From Pseudomonas viridiflava (GTDB lineage Bacteria; Pseudomonadota; Gammaproteobacteria; Pseudomonadales; Pseudomonadaceae), in contig NZ_RBTP01000069.1 in assembly GCF_003702045.1 (NCBI RefSeq), positions 221,751 through 285,750 on the forward strand: a stretch of 64,000 nt of DNA, given 5' to 3'. Both the position numbers and the translations under genes were made by a program. The notes beneath the pieces are model-generated. The model was not told where the DNA came from. It did no database searches and saw nothing but the letters and a program-made list of their open reading frames with translations. Of the stretch, positions 49,689 to 58,850 are shown in pieces (the first letter of the stretch is position 1; the number at the start of each line of letters is the position of its first letter).

Positions 49689-51739
49689 GTGCTCTGGATT
49701 TTCTGGTCGAACTGGGCACTGAAGAACTGCCACCCAAGACCCTGAGTTCACTGGCCGACGCGTTTCTGGCCGGTATCGAGAAAGGCCTGCAGAGCGCGGG
49801 GCTGACTTACAGCGCCAAACAGGTCTACGCCGCACCGCGTCGTCTGGCTGTACTGATCACCGAGCTGTCCACACAGCAGCCGGATCGCAGCGTCAATCTG
49901 GACGGCCCGCCGCGCCAGGCTGCGTTCGACGCTGACGGCAACCCCACGCAAGCAGCCTTGGGCTTTGCCAAGAAGTGCGGCGTTGATCTGAGCGAAATCG
50001 ATCAGAGCGGCCCAAAACTGCGTTACAGCCAGAACATTGTCGGCAAACCGACCATTTCCCTGCTGCCGACCATTGTCGAAGACTCGCTGAACGACCTGCC
50101 GATCGCCAAGCGCATGCGCTGGGGTGCTCGCAAGGAAGAGTTCGTGCGTCCGACCCAGTGGCTGGTGATGCTGTTCGGCGATCAAGTGGTCGACTGCACG
50201 ATCCTGGCTCAGACGTCGGGTCGTCATTCCCGTGGTCACCGTTTCCATCACCCGGAAGATGTGCGTATCTCCTCGCCTGCCGGTTACCTGAGCGACCTGC
50301 GTGCCGCCAACGTACTGGCTGACTTCAACGAGCGTCGCCAGATCATCAGCAAGCGCGTCGAAGAGCTGGCCACCCAACAGGAAGGCACCGCCATCGTGCC
50401 GCCAAGCCTGCTGGACGAAGTGACCGGGCTGGTCGAGTGGCCGGTGCCGCTGGTGTGCTCCTTCGAGGAGCGTTTCCTTGAAGTGCCTCAGGAAGCGCTG
50501 ATCACCACCATGCAGGACAACCAGAAGTATTTCTGCCTGCTGGATGCCGACGGCAAGCTGCTGCCACGTTTCATCACGGTCGCTAACATCGAGAGCAAGG
50601 ACCCGGCACAGATCATCGCCGGTAACGAGAAGGTGGTTCGTCCACGCCTGACCGACGCCGAGTTCTTCTTCAAGCAGGACAAGAAGCAGAAGCTGGAAAC
50701 CTTCAACGAACGCCTGAAGAACGTCGTGTTCCAGGCTCAGTTGGGCAGCGTCTACGACAAGGCCGAACGTGTTTCGAAACTGGCCGCTTATATCGCGCCA
50801 CGCATCGGCGGCGACGCCCAACGTGCAGCGCGCGCCGGTCTGCTGTCCAAGTGCGACCTGTCGACCGAGATGGTCGGCGAGTTTCCTGAAATGCAGGGCG
50901 TGGCGGGTTACTACTACGCCAAGGCTGACGGCGAAGCGGAAGACGTTGCGCTGGCGCTGAACGAACAGTACATGCCACGCGGCGCCGGTGCAGAGTTGCC
51001 GAGCACCCTTACCGGTGCGGCCGTTGCCATCGCTGACAAGCTCGACACGCTGGTGGGTATTTTCGGTATCGGCATGCTGCCTACCGGCAGCAAGGACCCC
51101 TATGCACTGCGTCGTGCAGCGCTGGGTATCCTGCGCATCCTGATCGAGAAGAAGCTGGACCTGGACCTGATCGACACTGTGAAATTCGCGGTCACTCAGT
51201 TCGGTGCCAAGGTCAAATCGGCAGGGCTGTCGGAACAGGTCCTGGAATTCATCTTCGACCGCCTGCGTGCGCGCTACGAAGACGAAGGCGTCGACGTGGC
51301 AGTGTACTTGTCGGTCCGTGCTCTGCAGCCAGGCTCGGCGCTGGACTTCGATCAGCGTGTGCAAGCGGTCCAGGCGTTTCGCAAGCTGCCACAAGCCGCT
51401 GCGCTCGCTGCCGTGAACAAGCGTGTATCGAACTTGCTGAGCAAGGCCGAAGGCAAAATTGCCCAGACTGTTGAGCCCAAGTACTTCGACAACGCCAACG
51501 AGTTTTCACTGTACTCGGCGATCCAGCAGGCCGATCACGCTGTGCAGCCAATGGCGGCGGAGCGTCAGTACAGCGAATCGCTGGCGCGTCTGGCCAGTCT
51601 GCGTGAGCCGGTCGATGCGTTCTTCGAAGCCGTGATGGTCAATGCCGAAGACGCCAACGTGCGTGCCAACCGCTATGCGTTGCTGGCTCGTCTACGTGGC
51701 CTGTTCCTGGGTGTTGCCGATATCTCGTTGCTGGGCTGA
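49685..51739 (+). CDS. glyS: Glycine-tRNA ligase beta subunit
   Basis: 684 residues; binds tRNA and completes the synthetase. Typical motifs FLVELGTEELPPKTL at the start, QEALITTMQDNQKYFCL, and a C-terminal anticodon-binding DALR-like domain. It is preceded by coupled glyQ and followed by gmhB 10 bases later, suggesting cotranscription of glyQ-glyS-gmhB-plsC. Confidence 0.98.
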   Translation: MSALDFLVELGTEELPPKTLSSLADAFLAGIEKGLQSAGLTYSAKQVYAAPRRLAVLITELSTQQPDRSVNLDGPPRQAAFDADGNPTQAALGFAKKCGVDLSEIDQSGPKLRYSQNIVGKPTISLLPTIVEDSLNDLPIAKRMRWGARKEEFVRPTQWLVMLFGDQVVDCTILAQTSGRHSRGHRFHHPEDVRISSPAGYLSDLRAANVLADFNERRQIISKRVEELATQQEGTAIVPPSLLDEVTGLVEWPVPLVCSFEERFLEVPQEALITTMQDNQKYFCLLDADGKLLPRFITVANIESKDPAQIIAGNEKVVRPRLTDAEFFFKQDKKQKLETFNERLKNVVFQAQLGSVYDKAERVSKLAAYIAPRIGGDAQRAARAGLLSKCDLSTEMVGEFPEMQGVAGYYYAKADGEAEDVALALNEQYMPRGAGAELPSTLTGAAVAIADKLDTLVGIFGIGMLPTGSKDPYALRRAALGILRILIEKKLDLDLIDTVKFAVTQFGAKVKSAGLSEQVLEFIFDRLRARYEDEGVDVAVYLSVRALQPGSALDFDQRVQAVQAFRKLPQAAALAAVNKRVSNLLSKAEGKIAQTVEPKYFDNANEFSLYSAIQQADHAVQPMAAERQYSESLARLASLREPVDAFFEAVMVNAEDANVRANRYALLARLRGLFLGVADISLLG

Positions 51740-51749
51740 CAAGGGGTCG

Positions 51750-52307
51750 ATGTTGAAACTGCTGATACTGGATCGGGACGGGGTGATCAACCAGGACTCC
51801 GACGCTTATATAAAGTCGGTCGAGGAATGGATACCCATTCCCGGCTCGATCCAGGCGATCACAGCGCTGAGCAAAGCCGGCTGGACGGTGGCGGTTGCCA
51901 CCAACCAGTCCGGCATTGCCAGAGGTTATTACGACCTGGCCACGCTGGACGCCATGCACGCGCGATTACGCGAGCTGGTGGCCGAGCAGGGTGGCGAGGT
52001 TGGTTTGATCGTCTATTGCCCGCATGGGCCAGACGAGGGCTGCAACTGCCGAAAGCCCCGGCCCGGCATGTTACAGACCATCGCCCGACATTACGCAGCG
52101 GACCTGAAGGGTCTATGGTTTGTGGGCGACAGCAAAGGTGACCTGCAGGCCGCTTTGGCCGTCGATTCTCAGCCTGTTCTGGTGAAAACCGGCAAAGGTC
52201 AGAAGACCCTGGCCGGTGACATACCGGCCGGCACCCTTGTTTTTGACGATCTAGCGGCGGTTGCCGCAGAACTTATCCACACTAGCGTTTCGCTGAACAC
52301 CCACTAA
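51750..52307 (+). CDS. gmhB: D-glycero-beta-D-manno-heptose-1,7-bisphosphate 7-phosphatase
   Basis: HAD-family phosphatase in ADP-heptose synthesis for LPS core. 185 residues from the ATG at 51750 (AAGGGG Shine-Dalgarno). HAD motif I LDRDGVIN (D8, D10), TNQSG motif II, and the zinc-binding CPHGPDEGCNCRKPRPGM cluster that defines GmhB. 10 bases after glyS and 54 bases before plsC. Confidence 0.96.
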   Translation: MLKLLILDRDGVINQDSDAYIKSVEEWIPIPGSIQAITALSKAGWTVAVATNQSGIARGYYDLATLDAMHARLRELVAEQGGEVGLIVYCPHGPDEGCNCRKPRPGMLQTIARHYAADLKGLWFVGDSKGDLQAALAVDSQPVLVKTGKGQKTLAGDIPAGTLVFDDLAAVAAELIHTSVSLNTH

Positions 52308-52361
52308 GTTCGGCTTGAGGCGCTCAAGGAGCGGGCACTCGCCCGTACGGTAAACGTAACT

Positions 52362-53132
52362 ATGTCGATCATGCAGGCAATCAGGACTTTCCTCTTCTAC
52401 CTGTTGCTGGGCACCAGCTCGTTGCTATGGTGCACGTTGAGCTTTTTCATCGCGCCGTTCATGCCGTTCAAGGCTCGCTATCGATTCATCAACGTCTACT
52501 GGTGCCGATGCGCCATCTGGCTGACCCGTGTCTTCCTCAACATCAAGGTTGAAGTCAGCGGTGCCGACAACGTCCCGCAAACCCCTTGCGTGATCATCTC
52601 CAACCACCAGAGCACGTGGGAAACCTTCTTCCTGTCAGCCTACTTCGAACCGTTGAGCCAAGTGCTCAAGCGCGAGCTGCTCTACGTGCCATTCTTCGGC
52701 TGGGCAATGGCCATGCTGCGTCCCATCGCGATCGATCGCGACAACCCCAAGGCCGCGCTCAAGGAAATCGCCAAGAAGGGCGACGAGCTGCTCAAGGATG
52801 GCGTCTGGGTACTGATCTTCCCTGAAGGCACCCGCGTGCCGTATGGCCAGGTAGGCAAATTCTCCCGTGGCGGTACGGCGCTGGCAGTCAACGCAGACTT
52901 ACCGGTGCTGCCGGTGGCGCACAACGCGGGCAAATACTGGCCGAAAGACGGCTGGGCGAAAAAGCCTGGGACCATTCAGGTCGTCATAGGCGCCCCCATG
53001 TATGCAGAGGGCACAGGCCCGCGCGCCATCGCTGCACTGAATGAGCGCGTCCAGACGTGGAACGAAGAAACTCAGCGTGCATTGGGTTCACCGGCTGCAC
53101 CTGTATCGAGCGGCGAAAAAGTCCCGGCCTGA
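52362..53132 (+). CDS. plsC: 1-acyl-sn-glycerol-3-phosphate acyltransferase
   Basis: 256 residues; makes phosphatidic acid from lysophosphatidate at the inner membrane. Two N-terminal membrane segments (about 8-34), then the acyltransferase motif NHQSTWETFF with H82 and E87, that is HX4E where most PlsC proteins have HX4D, and the acceptor motif FPEGTRVPYG. The variant is found in other proteobacterial members. The last gene of the glyQS-gmhB-plsC run, before a bidirectional terminator. Confidence 0.93.
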   Translation: MSIMQAIRTFLFYLLLGTSSLLWCTLSFFIAPFMPFKARYRFINVYWCRCAIWLTRVFLNIKVEVSGADNVPQTPCVIISNHQSTWETFFLSAYFEPLSQVLKRELLYVPFFGWAMAMLRPIAIDRDNPKAALKEIAKKGDELLKDGVWVLIFPEGTRVPYGQVGKFSRGGTALAVNADLPVLPVAHNAGKYWPKDGWAKKPGTIQVVIGAPMYAEGTGPRAIAALNERVQTWNEETQRALGSPAAPVSSGEKVPA

Positions 53133-53522
53133 TTTTGTGGATAACCTGTGTACGCTTTTTCGATAAATGATAAAAAACGCACGTAAGCTGTTGATTGGGA
53201 TATTTATTTCTTAACGCCATTAACAAGCCGAAAACGTGCATAAGTTTTAGTGATACAAAAAAACCGACCTGTTTCAGGTCGGTTTTTTATTGCCATTGAA
53301 ATGACGGTTTTCATGAAAACCGAAGGTCTTGAGGGTCTGCACACAACGACCGTCTTTCGCCTCGAATGGGGCCTGTGTACTATCGGTATCTGGCTGATGC
53401 TGCCTGCCGCTCGCTCCGCATGGAAGGTGAAAGCATTGCTTCTCCCTACTCAACTGCATCGTTAACGACCGGTCGAGCCTTGGCAATGCGAGCACCAACA
53501 TGCTTCGACTCTGGGAGTAACG
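53133..53522. other. 390-base intergenic region with terminator, DnaA box and AT-rich DNA
   Basis: Right after plsC comes a perfect DnaA box (TGTGGATAA, 53136-53144), ~80 bases of AT-rich DNA with GATAAATGATAAAAAA, a near-match box (CGTGCATAA, 53235-53243), and then a strong terminator. The rest (53290-53522) holds a frame of ~55 codons from 53301 without a Shine-Dalgarno or recognisable content, which I do not call, and the promoter of the VOC gene. Confidence 0.6.
53257..53288. terminator. Rho-independent terminator after plsC
   Basis: AAAAAAACCGACCTG-TTT-CAGGTCGGTTTTTT: a 9-10 bp stem with A-run and T-run on both sides, working in both directions. Confidence 0.95.
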
Positions 53523-54059
53523 ATGTCATCCATTGAGCAAGCCAAGCAGTGGGCTAAAACGCTGCGTGCGGCACTGGAAGTAAGTGACCAGCGCGTGTCT
53601 CACTCTGAAGCACTGGAGCTGGTTGCCAAGCAGTTGGGCTACAAGGACTGGAACACAGCCTCGGCTTTGCTGCACGAAGAAACCGCCACTCAGCCAGCAA
53701 CCGTCACCTTCGACAGCCCGATACCCATATTGCGAATGTTCGACGAAGCCAAAGCACGTGAGTTCTACCTGGACTTTCTGGGCTTCAGCGTCGAGTTCGA
53801 ACATCGTTTCGAGGCCGATCTGCCGCTGTACCTTGGGATCGCCAGGGATGGTTTAAAACTTCACCTGTCCGAACACCACGGCGATTGCAGCCCTGGCTCA
53901 ACAGTTTTCGTCCCAATGAAGAACATAGAAATGCTACGCGATGAATTACGGGCCAAGCGTTATGGATACGGCAGGCCGGATATCGTGGAGCAGGGATGGG
54001 GTAGGGTGCTTGAGGTTTACGATCCGTTCGGCAACAGGATTCGCTTTTACGAGGATTGA
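53523..54059 (+). CDS. VOC-superfamily (glyoxalase/bleomycin-resistance-like) protein with N-terminal extension
   Basis: 178 residues. Residues 1-55 form a helical module (VSHSEALELVAKQLGYKDWNTASALLHEE) found in front of some VOC proteins; residues 60-178 form a VOC fold (PILRMFDEAKAREFYLDFLGF and RVLEVYDPFGNRIRF). The usual metal-ligand set is incomplete (E at the last position is in LEVYDP), so enzymatic activity is uncertain and ligand or drug binding is possible. GGGAG lies ahead of the ATG. Confidence 0.88.
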   Translation: MSSIEQAKQWAKTLRAALEVSDQRVSHSEALELVAKQLGYKDWNTASALLHEETATQPATVTFDSPIPILRMFDEAKAREFYLDFLGFSVEFEHRFEADLPLYLGIARDGLKLHLSEHHGDCSPGSTVFVPMKNIEMLRDELRAKRYGYGRPDIVEQGWGRVLEVYDPFGNRIRFYED

Positions 54060-54113
54060 GGCGGCTGCTGACTGATCCGGTACACCCCTCGTTATCTCAA
54101 ACTGCGTATAAAC

Positions 54114-54138
54114 AAAAACCCCGGCGTTCGCCGGGGTT
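54114..54138 (-). terminator. Terminator of gyrB
   Basis: AACCCCGGCG-AACG-CGCCGGGGTTTTT read on the minus strand: a 10-bp GC stem followed by T5. Also fits the end of the convergent VOC gene. Confidence 0.93.
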
Positions 54139-54161
54139 GATGGTGAAGCATGCGCTCTGGA

Positions 54162-56579
54162 TCAGAAATCCAGATTGGACACCGCCAACGCGTTGCTCTC
54201 GATGAAGTCACGGCGTGGCTCGACCGCATCACCCATCAGGGTGTTGAAGATCTGGTCAGCGCCGATGGCGTCTTCGATGGTGACCTTCAGCATGCGGCGC
54301 ACGCTTGGGTCCATTGTGGTTTCCCACAACTGATCGGGGTTCATCTCGCCCAGACCTTTGTATCGCTGGATGGTGTGGCGCTTGGTGCTTTCTGCCATGA
54401 GCCAGGCGAGGGCGTCCTTGAACTCCGTAACCTGCTTCTTGCGCTCGCCACGTTGAACGTAAGCGCCTTCTTCCAGCAGAGAGCTGATCTGCAGGCCCAA
54501 GGCGGTAACGGTCTTGTAGTCATTGCTGCCGAAGAAGTCGCGGTTGAAGGTGACGTAATTCGACAGGCCGTGGGAGATCAGTTCGACCTCTGGCAGCCAG
54601 ACATTACGTTCACGGTCTTCGCGCAGGCTGGCCTTGTAAACCAGACCCGACTTCTCCCCGGTGCGCAGACGCGCATCGAACAGGTCCAGCCACGACTGCA
54701 TGGCGGCGTGGTCGGAAAGCTGCTCCAGCGTGACAGGAGGCAGGTAAACAAAGTGCTCGGTCAGTTCCTGAGGGTACAGGCGCGACAGACGCTTGAGCGT
54801 CTTCATGACCATGCGGAAGTCGTTGACCAGACGCTGCAGCGCCTCGCCCGAGATACCCGGTGCGGACTCGCTGAGGTGCAGGCTGGCGTCCTCCAGAGCC
54901 GACTGGGTCATGTATTCTTCCATGGCCTCATCGTCTTTGATGTACTGCTCCTGCTTGCCTTTCTTGACCTTGTACAGCGGCGGCTGAGCGATGTAGATGT
55001 AGCCGCGCTCGATTAGCTCAGGCAACTGACGGAAGAAGAAGGTCAGCAACAAGGTACGGATGTGAGAACCGTCGACGTCAGCATCGGTCATGATGATGAT
55101 GTTGTGATAACGCAACTTGTCGATGTTGTACTCTTCGCGGCCGATGCCACAGCCCAGCGCGGTGATCAAGGTGCCTACTTCCTGGGAAGAGATCATCTTG
55201 TCGAAACGCGCTTTTTCCACGTTCAGGATCTTGCCTTTCAACGGCAGGATGGCCTGGGTCTTACGGTTACGCCCCTGCTTGGCTGATCCGCCAGCAGAGT
55301 CCCCTTCCACCAGGTACAGTTCGGAGAGGGCAGGGTCTTTCTCTTGGCAGTCGGCGAGTTTGCCCGGCAGGCCAGCGATGTCCAATGCACCTTTACGGCG
55401 GGTCATCTCACGGGCCTTGCGAGCGGCTTCACGAGCGCGCGCAGCGTCGATCATCTTGCCGACAACCGCCTTGGCTTCGTTCGGGTTTTCCAGCAGGAAG
55501 TCCGAGAAATACTTGCCCATTTCCTGCTCAACGGCAGTTTTGACTTCGGACGAAACCAGCTTGTCCTTGGTCTGCGAGCTGAACTTGGGATCAGGTACTT
55601 TCACCGAGATGATTGCTGTCAGACCTTCACGCGCATCGTCACCGGTGGTGGCGACCTTGTGCTTCTTGGCCAGGCCTTCCTGCTCGATGTAGTTGTTCAG
55701 GTTACGTGTCAGCGCAGAGCGGAAACCCACGAGGTGAGTACCGCCGTCACGCTGCGGGATGTTGTTGGTAAAGCACAACAGGTTCTCGTTGAAGCTGTCG
55801 TTCCACTGCAACGCGATCTCGACACCCACACCATCGTCACGCTGGACGTTGAAGTGGAAGACTTCGTTGACCGGAGTCTTGTTGGTGTTCAGGTACTCAA
55901 CGAACGCACGCAAACCGCCCTCGTACTTGAACAGCTCTTCTTTGCCGCTGCGCTCGTCCTTCAGCATGATGCCGACGCCGGAGTTCAAGAAAGACAGTTC
56001 ACGAATCCGCTTGGCCAAAATGTCCCAGCTGAAGTGGATGTTCTTGAACGTGTCGGCCGAAGGCTTGAAGTGGATCTGAGTACCCGTGGTGTCGCTTTCA
56101 CCTACGATCTTCATCGGTTCCTGCGGGACACCGTGGACGTAGGTCTGCTCCCAGATCTTGCCGCTACGACGCACTGTCAGCAGCAGAATTTCCGAGAGGG
56201 CGTTTACCACCGAGACGCCCACACCGTGGAGGCCGCCGGATACCTTATAAGAATTGTCGTCGAACTTACCGCCAGCGTGCAGCACGGTCATGATGACCTC
56301 AGCTGCCGAAACGCCTTCTTCTTTGTGTACGTCTACCGGAATACCGCGACCGTTGTCGCGGACGGTGATCGATTCGTCAGGATGAATGATGATACTGATG
56401 TCGTCGCAATGGCCTGCCAGTGCTTCGTCGATCGAGTTATCAACCACCTCGAATACCATGTGATGCAGACCGCTACCGTCGTCTGTATCGCCGATGTACA
56501 TTCCGGGACGCTTGCGTACGGCATCAAGTCCTTTCAGCACTTTAATGCTGGACGAGTCGTACGTTTGATTTTCGCTCAT
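54162..56579 (-). CDS. gyrB: DNA gyrase subunit B
   Basis: ATPase and strand-passage subunit of DNA gyrase, 805 residues from the ATG at 56579. GHKL ATPase motifs (DNSIDEALAGHCDD, VRDNGRGIPVD, GGLHGVGVSVVNALS), the transducer domain and the TOPRIM region EGDSAGGSAKQGR with DADVDGSHI. QRYKGLGEMNPDQLWETTMD is the C-terminal GyrB signature. Follows recF after 4 bases; the recF-gyrB pair is the conserved oriC operon. Confidence 0.98.
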   Translation of the reverse strand: MSENQTYDSSSIKVLKGLDAVRKRPGMYIGDTDDGSGLHHMVFEVVDNSIDEALAGHCDDISIIIHPDESITVRDNGRGIPVDVHKEEGVSAAEVIMTVLHAGGKFDDNSYKVSGGLHGVGVSVVNALSEILLLTVRRSGKIWEQTYVHGVPQEPMKIVGESDTTGTQIHFKPSADTFKNIHFSWDILAKRIRELSFLNSGVGIMLKDERSGKEELFKYEGGLRAFVEYLNTNKTPVNEVFHFNVQRDDGVGVEIALQWNDSFNENLLCFTNNIPQRDGGTHLVGFRSALTRNLNNYIEQEGLAKKHKVATTGDDAREGLTAIISVKVPDPKFSSQTKDKLVSSEVKTAVEQEMGKYFSDFLLENPNEAKAVVGKMIDAARAREAARKAREMTRRKGALDIAGLPGKLADCQEKDPALSELYLVEGDSAGGSAKQGRNRKTQAILPLKGKILNVEKARFDKMISSQEVGTLITALGCGIGREEYNIDKLRYHNIIIMTDADVDGSHIRTLLLTFFFRQLPELIERGYIYIAQPPLYKVKKGKQEQYIKDDEAMEEYMTQSALEDASLHLSESAPGISGEALQRLVNDFRMVMKTLKRLSRLYPQELTEHFVYLPPVTLEQLSDHAAMQSWLDLFDARLRTGEKSGLVYKASLREDRERNVWLPEVELISHGLSNYVTFNRDFFGSNDYKTVTALGLQISSLLEEGAYVQRGERKKQVTEFKDALAWLMAESTKRHTIQRYKGLGEMNPDQLWETTMDPSVRRMLKVTIEDAIGADQIFNTLMGDAVEPRRDFIESNALAVSNLDF

Positions 56580-56583
56580 GCAA

Positions 56584-57687
56584 TCACTCCCGATGGTCGT
56601 GGGTCTGGGTGATACGGCCCTGTTCCACGTGGAACAAAGCAACTGGCGTTTCCGTCTGCCAGCCTTCCCTCAAAAATTCTTGATCTACACAGGTGATGAA
56701 TACCTGGCAGCGTAATTCTTCCAGCAAACGGCAAAGCGCCCGGCGATGGTTGTCATCCAGTTCGGAAGGCAAATCATCCACTAGGTAAATACATTGACCG
56801 CGTCTTACCTGACTGACTAAATGTCCCTGAGCAATACGTAGCGCACAGACCACCAACTTTTGCTGGCCGCGAGACAAAATATCCGCCGCATTGTGAGCGC
56901 CTAATCTAAGACGCAAATCAGCTCGTTGTGGTCCGGCTTGGGTATGACCCATTTGCTGATCACGACTCAAGGAAGAAGCGAGCACAGTGCTCAGCTCTTT
57001 TTCTTTGTCCCATCCTCGGTAGTAGCTCAGGGTCAAACCTTCGAGCTCAACGAGTTCGCTCAAAGTCTGCTCAAAGACTGGCTTCAATGCCTTGATGTAA
57101 GCACGTCGAAACTCATCGATTTCGTCACTCGCCAGGCACAGCTCACGGTCCCATGCCGCCTGCGAAGCGGCGTCAAGTGTACCATGCCGAAGCCACGAGT
57201 TACGCTGCCTCAGGGCCTTCTGCAGTCGCTGCCAGGTGGCCATGAAACGAGGTTCCACGTGGAACACTCCCCAGTCTAAAAATTGCCTACGTATCTTCGG
57301 CGCGCCTTCGAGCAATCTGAAGCTATCCGGATTGATCAACTGTAACGGTAAGATTTCAGCGAGCTGAGCAGCGCTACGGGCATTTTGTCCGTCAATGCGG
57401 ATCTGGAACTCGCCTTGTCTATCCCGAGCAACACCCAGGCTGCTGTGTCCGCCTTGAGCGAGTTCGACTTGGCCAAAAACCGTGCAGGACGGTTGTTCGT
57501 ATTGGATGACAGGAAGCAGTCGACTGCTACGGAAAGAACGAGCAATACCCAGCAGATGGATAGCCTCCAGCACACTGGTTTTGCCGCTGCCGTTGGCACC
57601 GTAAAGGATGTTGATACGCGGGGAGGGGGAGAGGGTCACCGGGTGCAGATTGCGCACCCCGGTGACCGAGATGCGGCTGAGAGACAT
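56584..57687 (-). CDS. recF: DNA replication and repair protein RecF
   Basis: SMC-like ATPase loading RecA at gapped DNA, 367 residues. Walker A GANGSGKTS (30-38), signature LSRGQQKLVVCALRIAQG near 278 and Walker B IYLVDDLPSELD near 304. Two ParB sites (parS) lie within its coding sequence. It continues the dnaA-dnaN-recF-gyrB order. Confidence 0.98.
   Translation of the reverse strand: MSLSRISVTGVRNLHPVTLSPSPRINILYGANGSGKTSVLEAIHLLGIARSFRSSRLLPVIQYEQPSCTVFGQVELAQGGHSSLGVARDRQGEFQIRIDGQNARSAAQLAEILPLQLINPDSFRLLEGAPKIRRQFLDWGVFHVEPRFMATWQRLQKALRQRNSWLRHGTLDAASQAAWDRELCLASDEIDEFRRAYIKALKPVFEQTLSELVELEGLTLSYYRGWDKEKELSTVLASSLSRDQQMGHTQAGPQRADLRLRLGAHNAADILSRGQQKLVVCALRIAQGHLVSQVRRGQCIYLVDDLPSELDDNHRRALCRLLEELRCQVFITCVDQEFLREGWQTETPVALFHVEQGRITQTHDHRE
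56621..56636. promoter_or_regulatory. parS site 1 (ParB binding)
   Basis: TGTTCCACGTGGAACA, a perfect 16-base palindrome equal to the Pseudomonas parS core (GTTCCACGTGGAAC). Lies inside the 3' end of recF, about 4 kb from oriC. ParB spreads from such sites to segregate the origin region and recruit SMC. Confidence 0.93.
57251..57266. promoter_or_regulatory. parS site 2 (ParB binding)
   Basis: GGTTCCACGTGGAACA, the same 14-base core with one outer mismatch, 614 bases from site 1 and also inside recF. Codons in recF still read through it (FHVEPRF), so the site is kept within coding constraint. Confidence 0.92.
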
Positions 57688-57708
57688 CTAGGTTTCGCTG
57701 GACATGGG

Positions 57709-58812
57709 TTACAGACGCATCGGCATGACAACGTACGCCGAATCGTCGTTGTCCGATTCCTGCACCAGCGCACTGCTATTGGAGTCGGACAGAATCAAGC
57801 GAACCTGTTCGGTGGTCATCACCCCCAATACGTCGAGCAGGTAGCTCACGTTGAAACCAATCTCCAGAGAGCCACCGTTGTACTCGACGCCGATCTCTTC
57901 TTCGGCTTCTTCCTGCTCAGGGTTGTTGGCCTGAATCTTCAGTTGACCATTGGCCAGTTGAAGACGAATACCCCGGTACTTTTCGTTGGAGAGAATCGCA
58001 GTACGGCTGAACGCTTCGCGCAGCGCTTGGCGATCACCCAACACCAGCTTGTCGCCGCCTTTCGGAAGCACACGTTCGTAATCCGGGAACTTGCCGTCCA
58101 CCAGTTTGGAGGTAAAGGTGAATTCGCCGGTAGTGGCACGGATGTGATGCTGGCCCAATACGATGCTGACGACACCATCCTGCTCGGTGAGCAGACGTGC
58201 CATTTCAAGAATACCTTTGCGCGGCACGATGACCTGATGGCGGTCTGCGTGTTCGATGTCGGCAGTCATGGAACACATCGCCAGACGGTGACCGTCAGTG
58301 GCGACTGCACGCAACACGCCCGCACTCACTTCAAGCAGCATGCCGTTGAGGTAGTAGCGAACATCCTGCTGGGCCATAGCGAAGCTGGTACGTTCAATCA
58401 AGCGGCGCAGTTTGCTTTGCACCAATTGAAACGTGAGCGAGCCCGGACCTTCTTCCACCGTTGGGAAATCGTTGGCAGGCAGCGTGGACAGCGTAAAGCG
58501 GCTGCGTCCTGCTTTCACGATCAACTTGGCATCATCGACCTTGATATCAATCAATGCGTCGTTGGGCAGGCTTTTGCAGATGTCCATGAGCTTGCGCGCA
58601 GGAACAGTGATTTCCCCAGGCTCGGCTGGTTCTTCCAGCTGCACACGGCCAACCAGTTCGACTTCCAGGTCAGTACCGGTCAACGACAGCTGCTGACCCT
58701 CCACGACCATCAGTACGTTGGATAGCACCGGCAAGGTCTGGCGGCGTTCAACCACGCCGGCGACCAATTGCAGGGGTTTCAACAGGGCTTCGCGTTGAAT
58801 GGTGAAATGCAT
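57709..58812 (-). CDS. dnaN: DNA polymerase III beta sliding clamp
   Basis: 367 residues, three repeated clamp domains (about 1-125, 126-245, 246-367), forming the dimeric ring that tethers the polymerase. Start MHFTIQREALLKPLQLV and C-terminus SDNDDSAYVVMPMRL are the canonical ends. 38 bases after dnaA, 21 bases before recF. Confidence 0.98.
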   Translation of the reverse strand: MHFTIQREALLKPLQLVAGVVERRQTLPVLSNVLMVVEGQQLSLTGTDLEVELVGRVQLEEPAEPGEITVPARKLMDICKSLPNDALIDIKVDDAKLIVKAGRSRFTLSTLPANDFPTVEEGPGSLTFQLVQSKLRRLIERTSFAMAQQDVRYYLNGMLLEVSAGVLRAVATDGHRLAMCSMTADIEHADRHQVIVPRKGILEMARLLTEQDGVVSIVLGQHHIRATTGEFTFTSKLVDGKFPDYERVLPKGGDKLVLGDRQALREAFSRTAILSNEKYRGIRLQLANGQLKIQANNPEQEEAEEEIGVEYNGGSLEIGFNVSYLLDVLGVMTTEQVRLILSDSNSSALVQESDNDDSAYVVMPMRL

Positions 58813-58850
58813 GGTCTAGTCCCTTGCCTTAATAAGCTGCACTGGCGTCA

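Noticed and set aside
53301..53465. Small frame after the plsC terminator
   Set aside because: No Shine-Dalgarno, no conserved motif, and it begins at an inverted repeat (CGGTTTTCATGAAAACCG). Left as intergenic.
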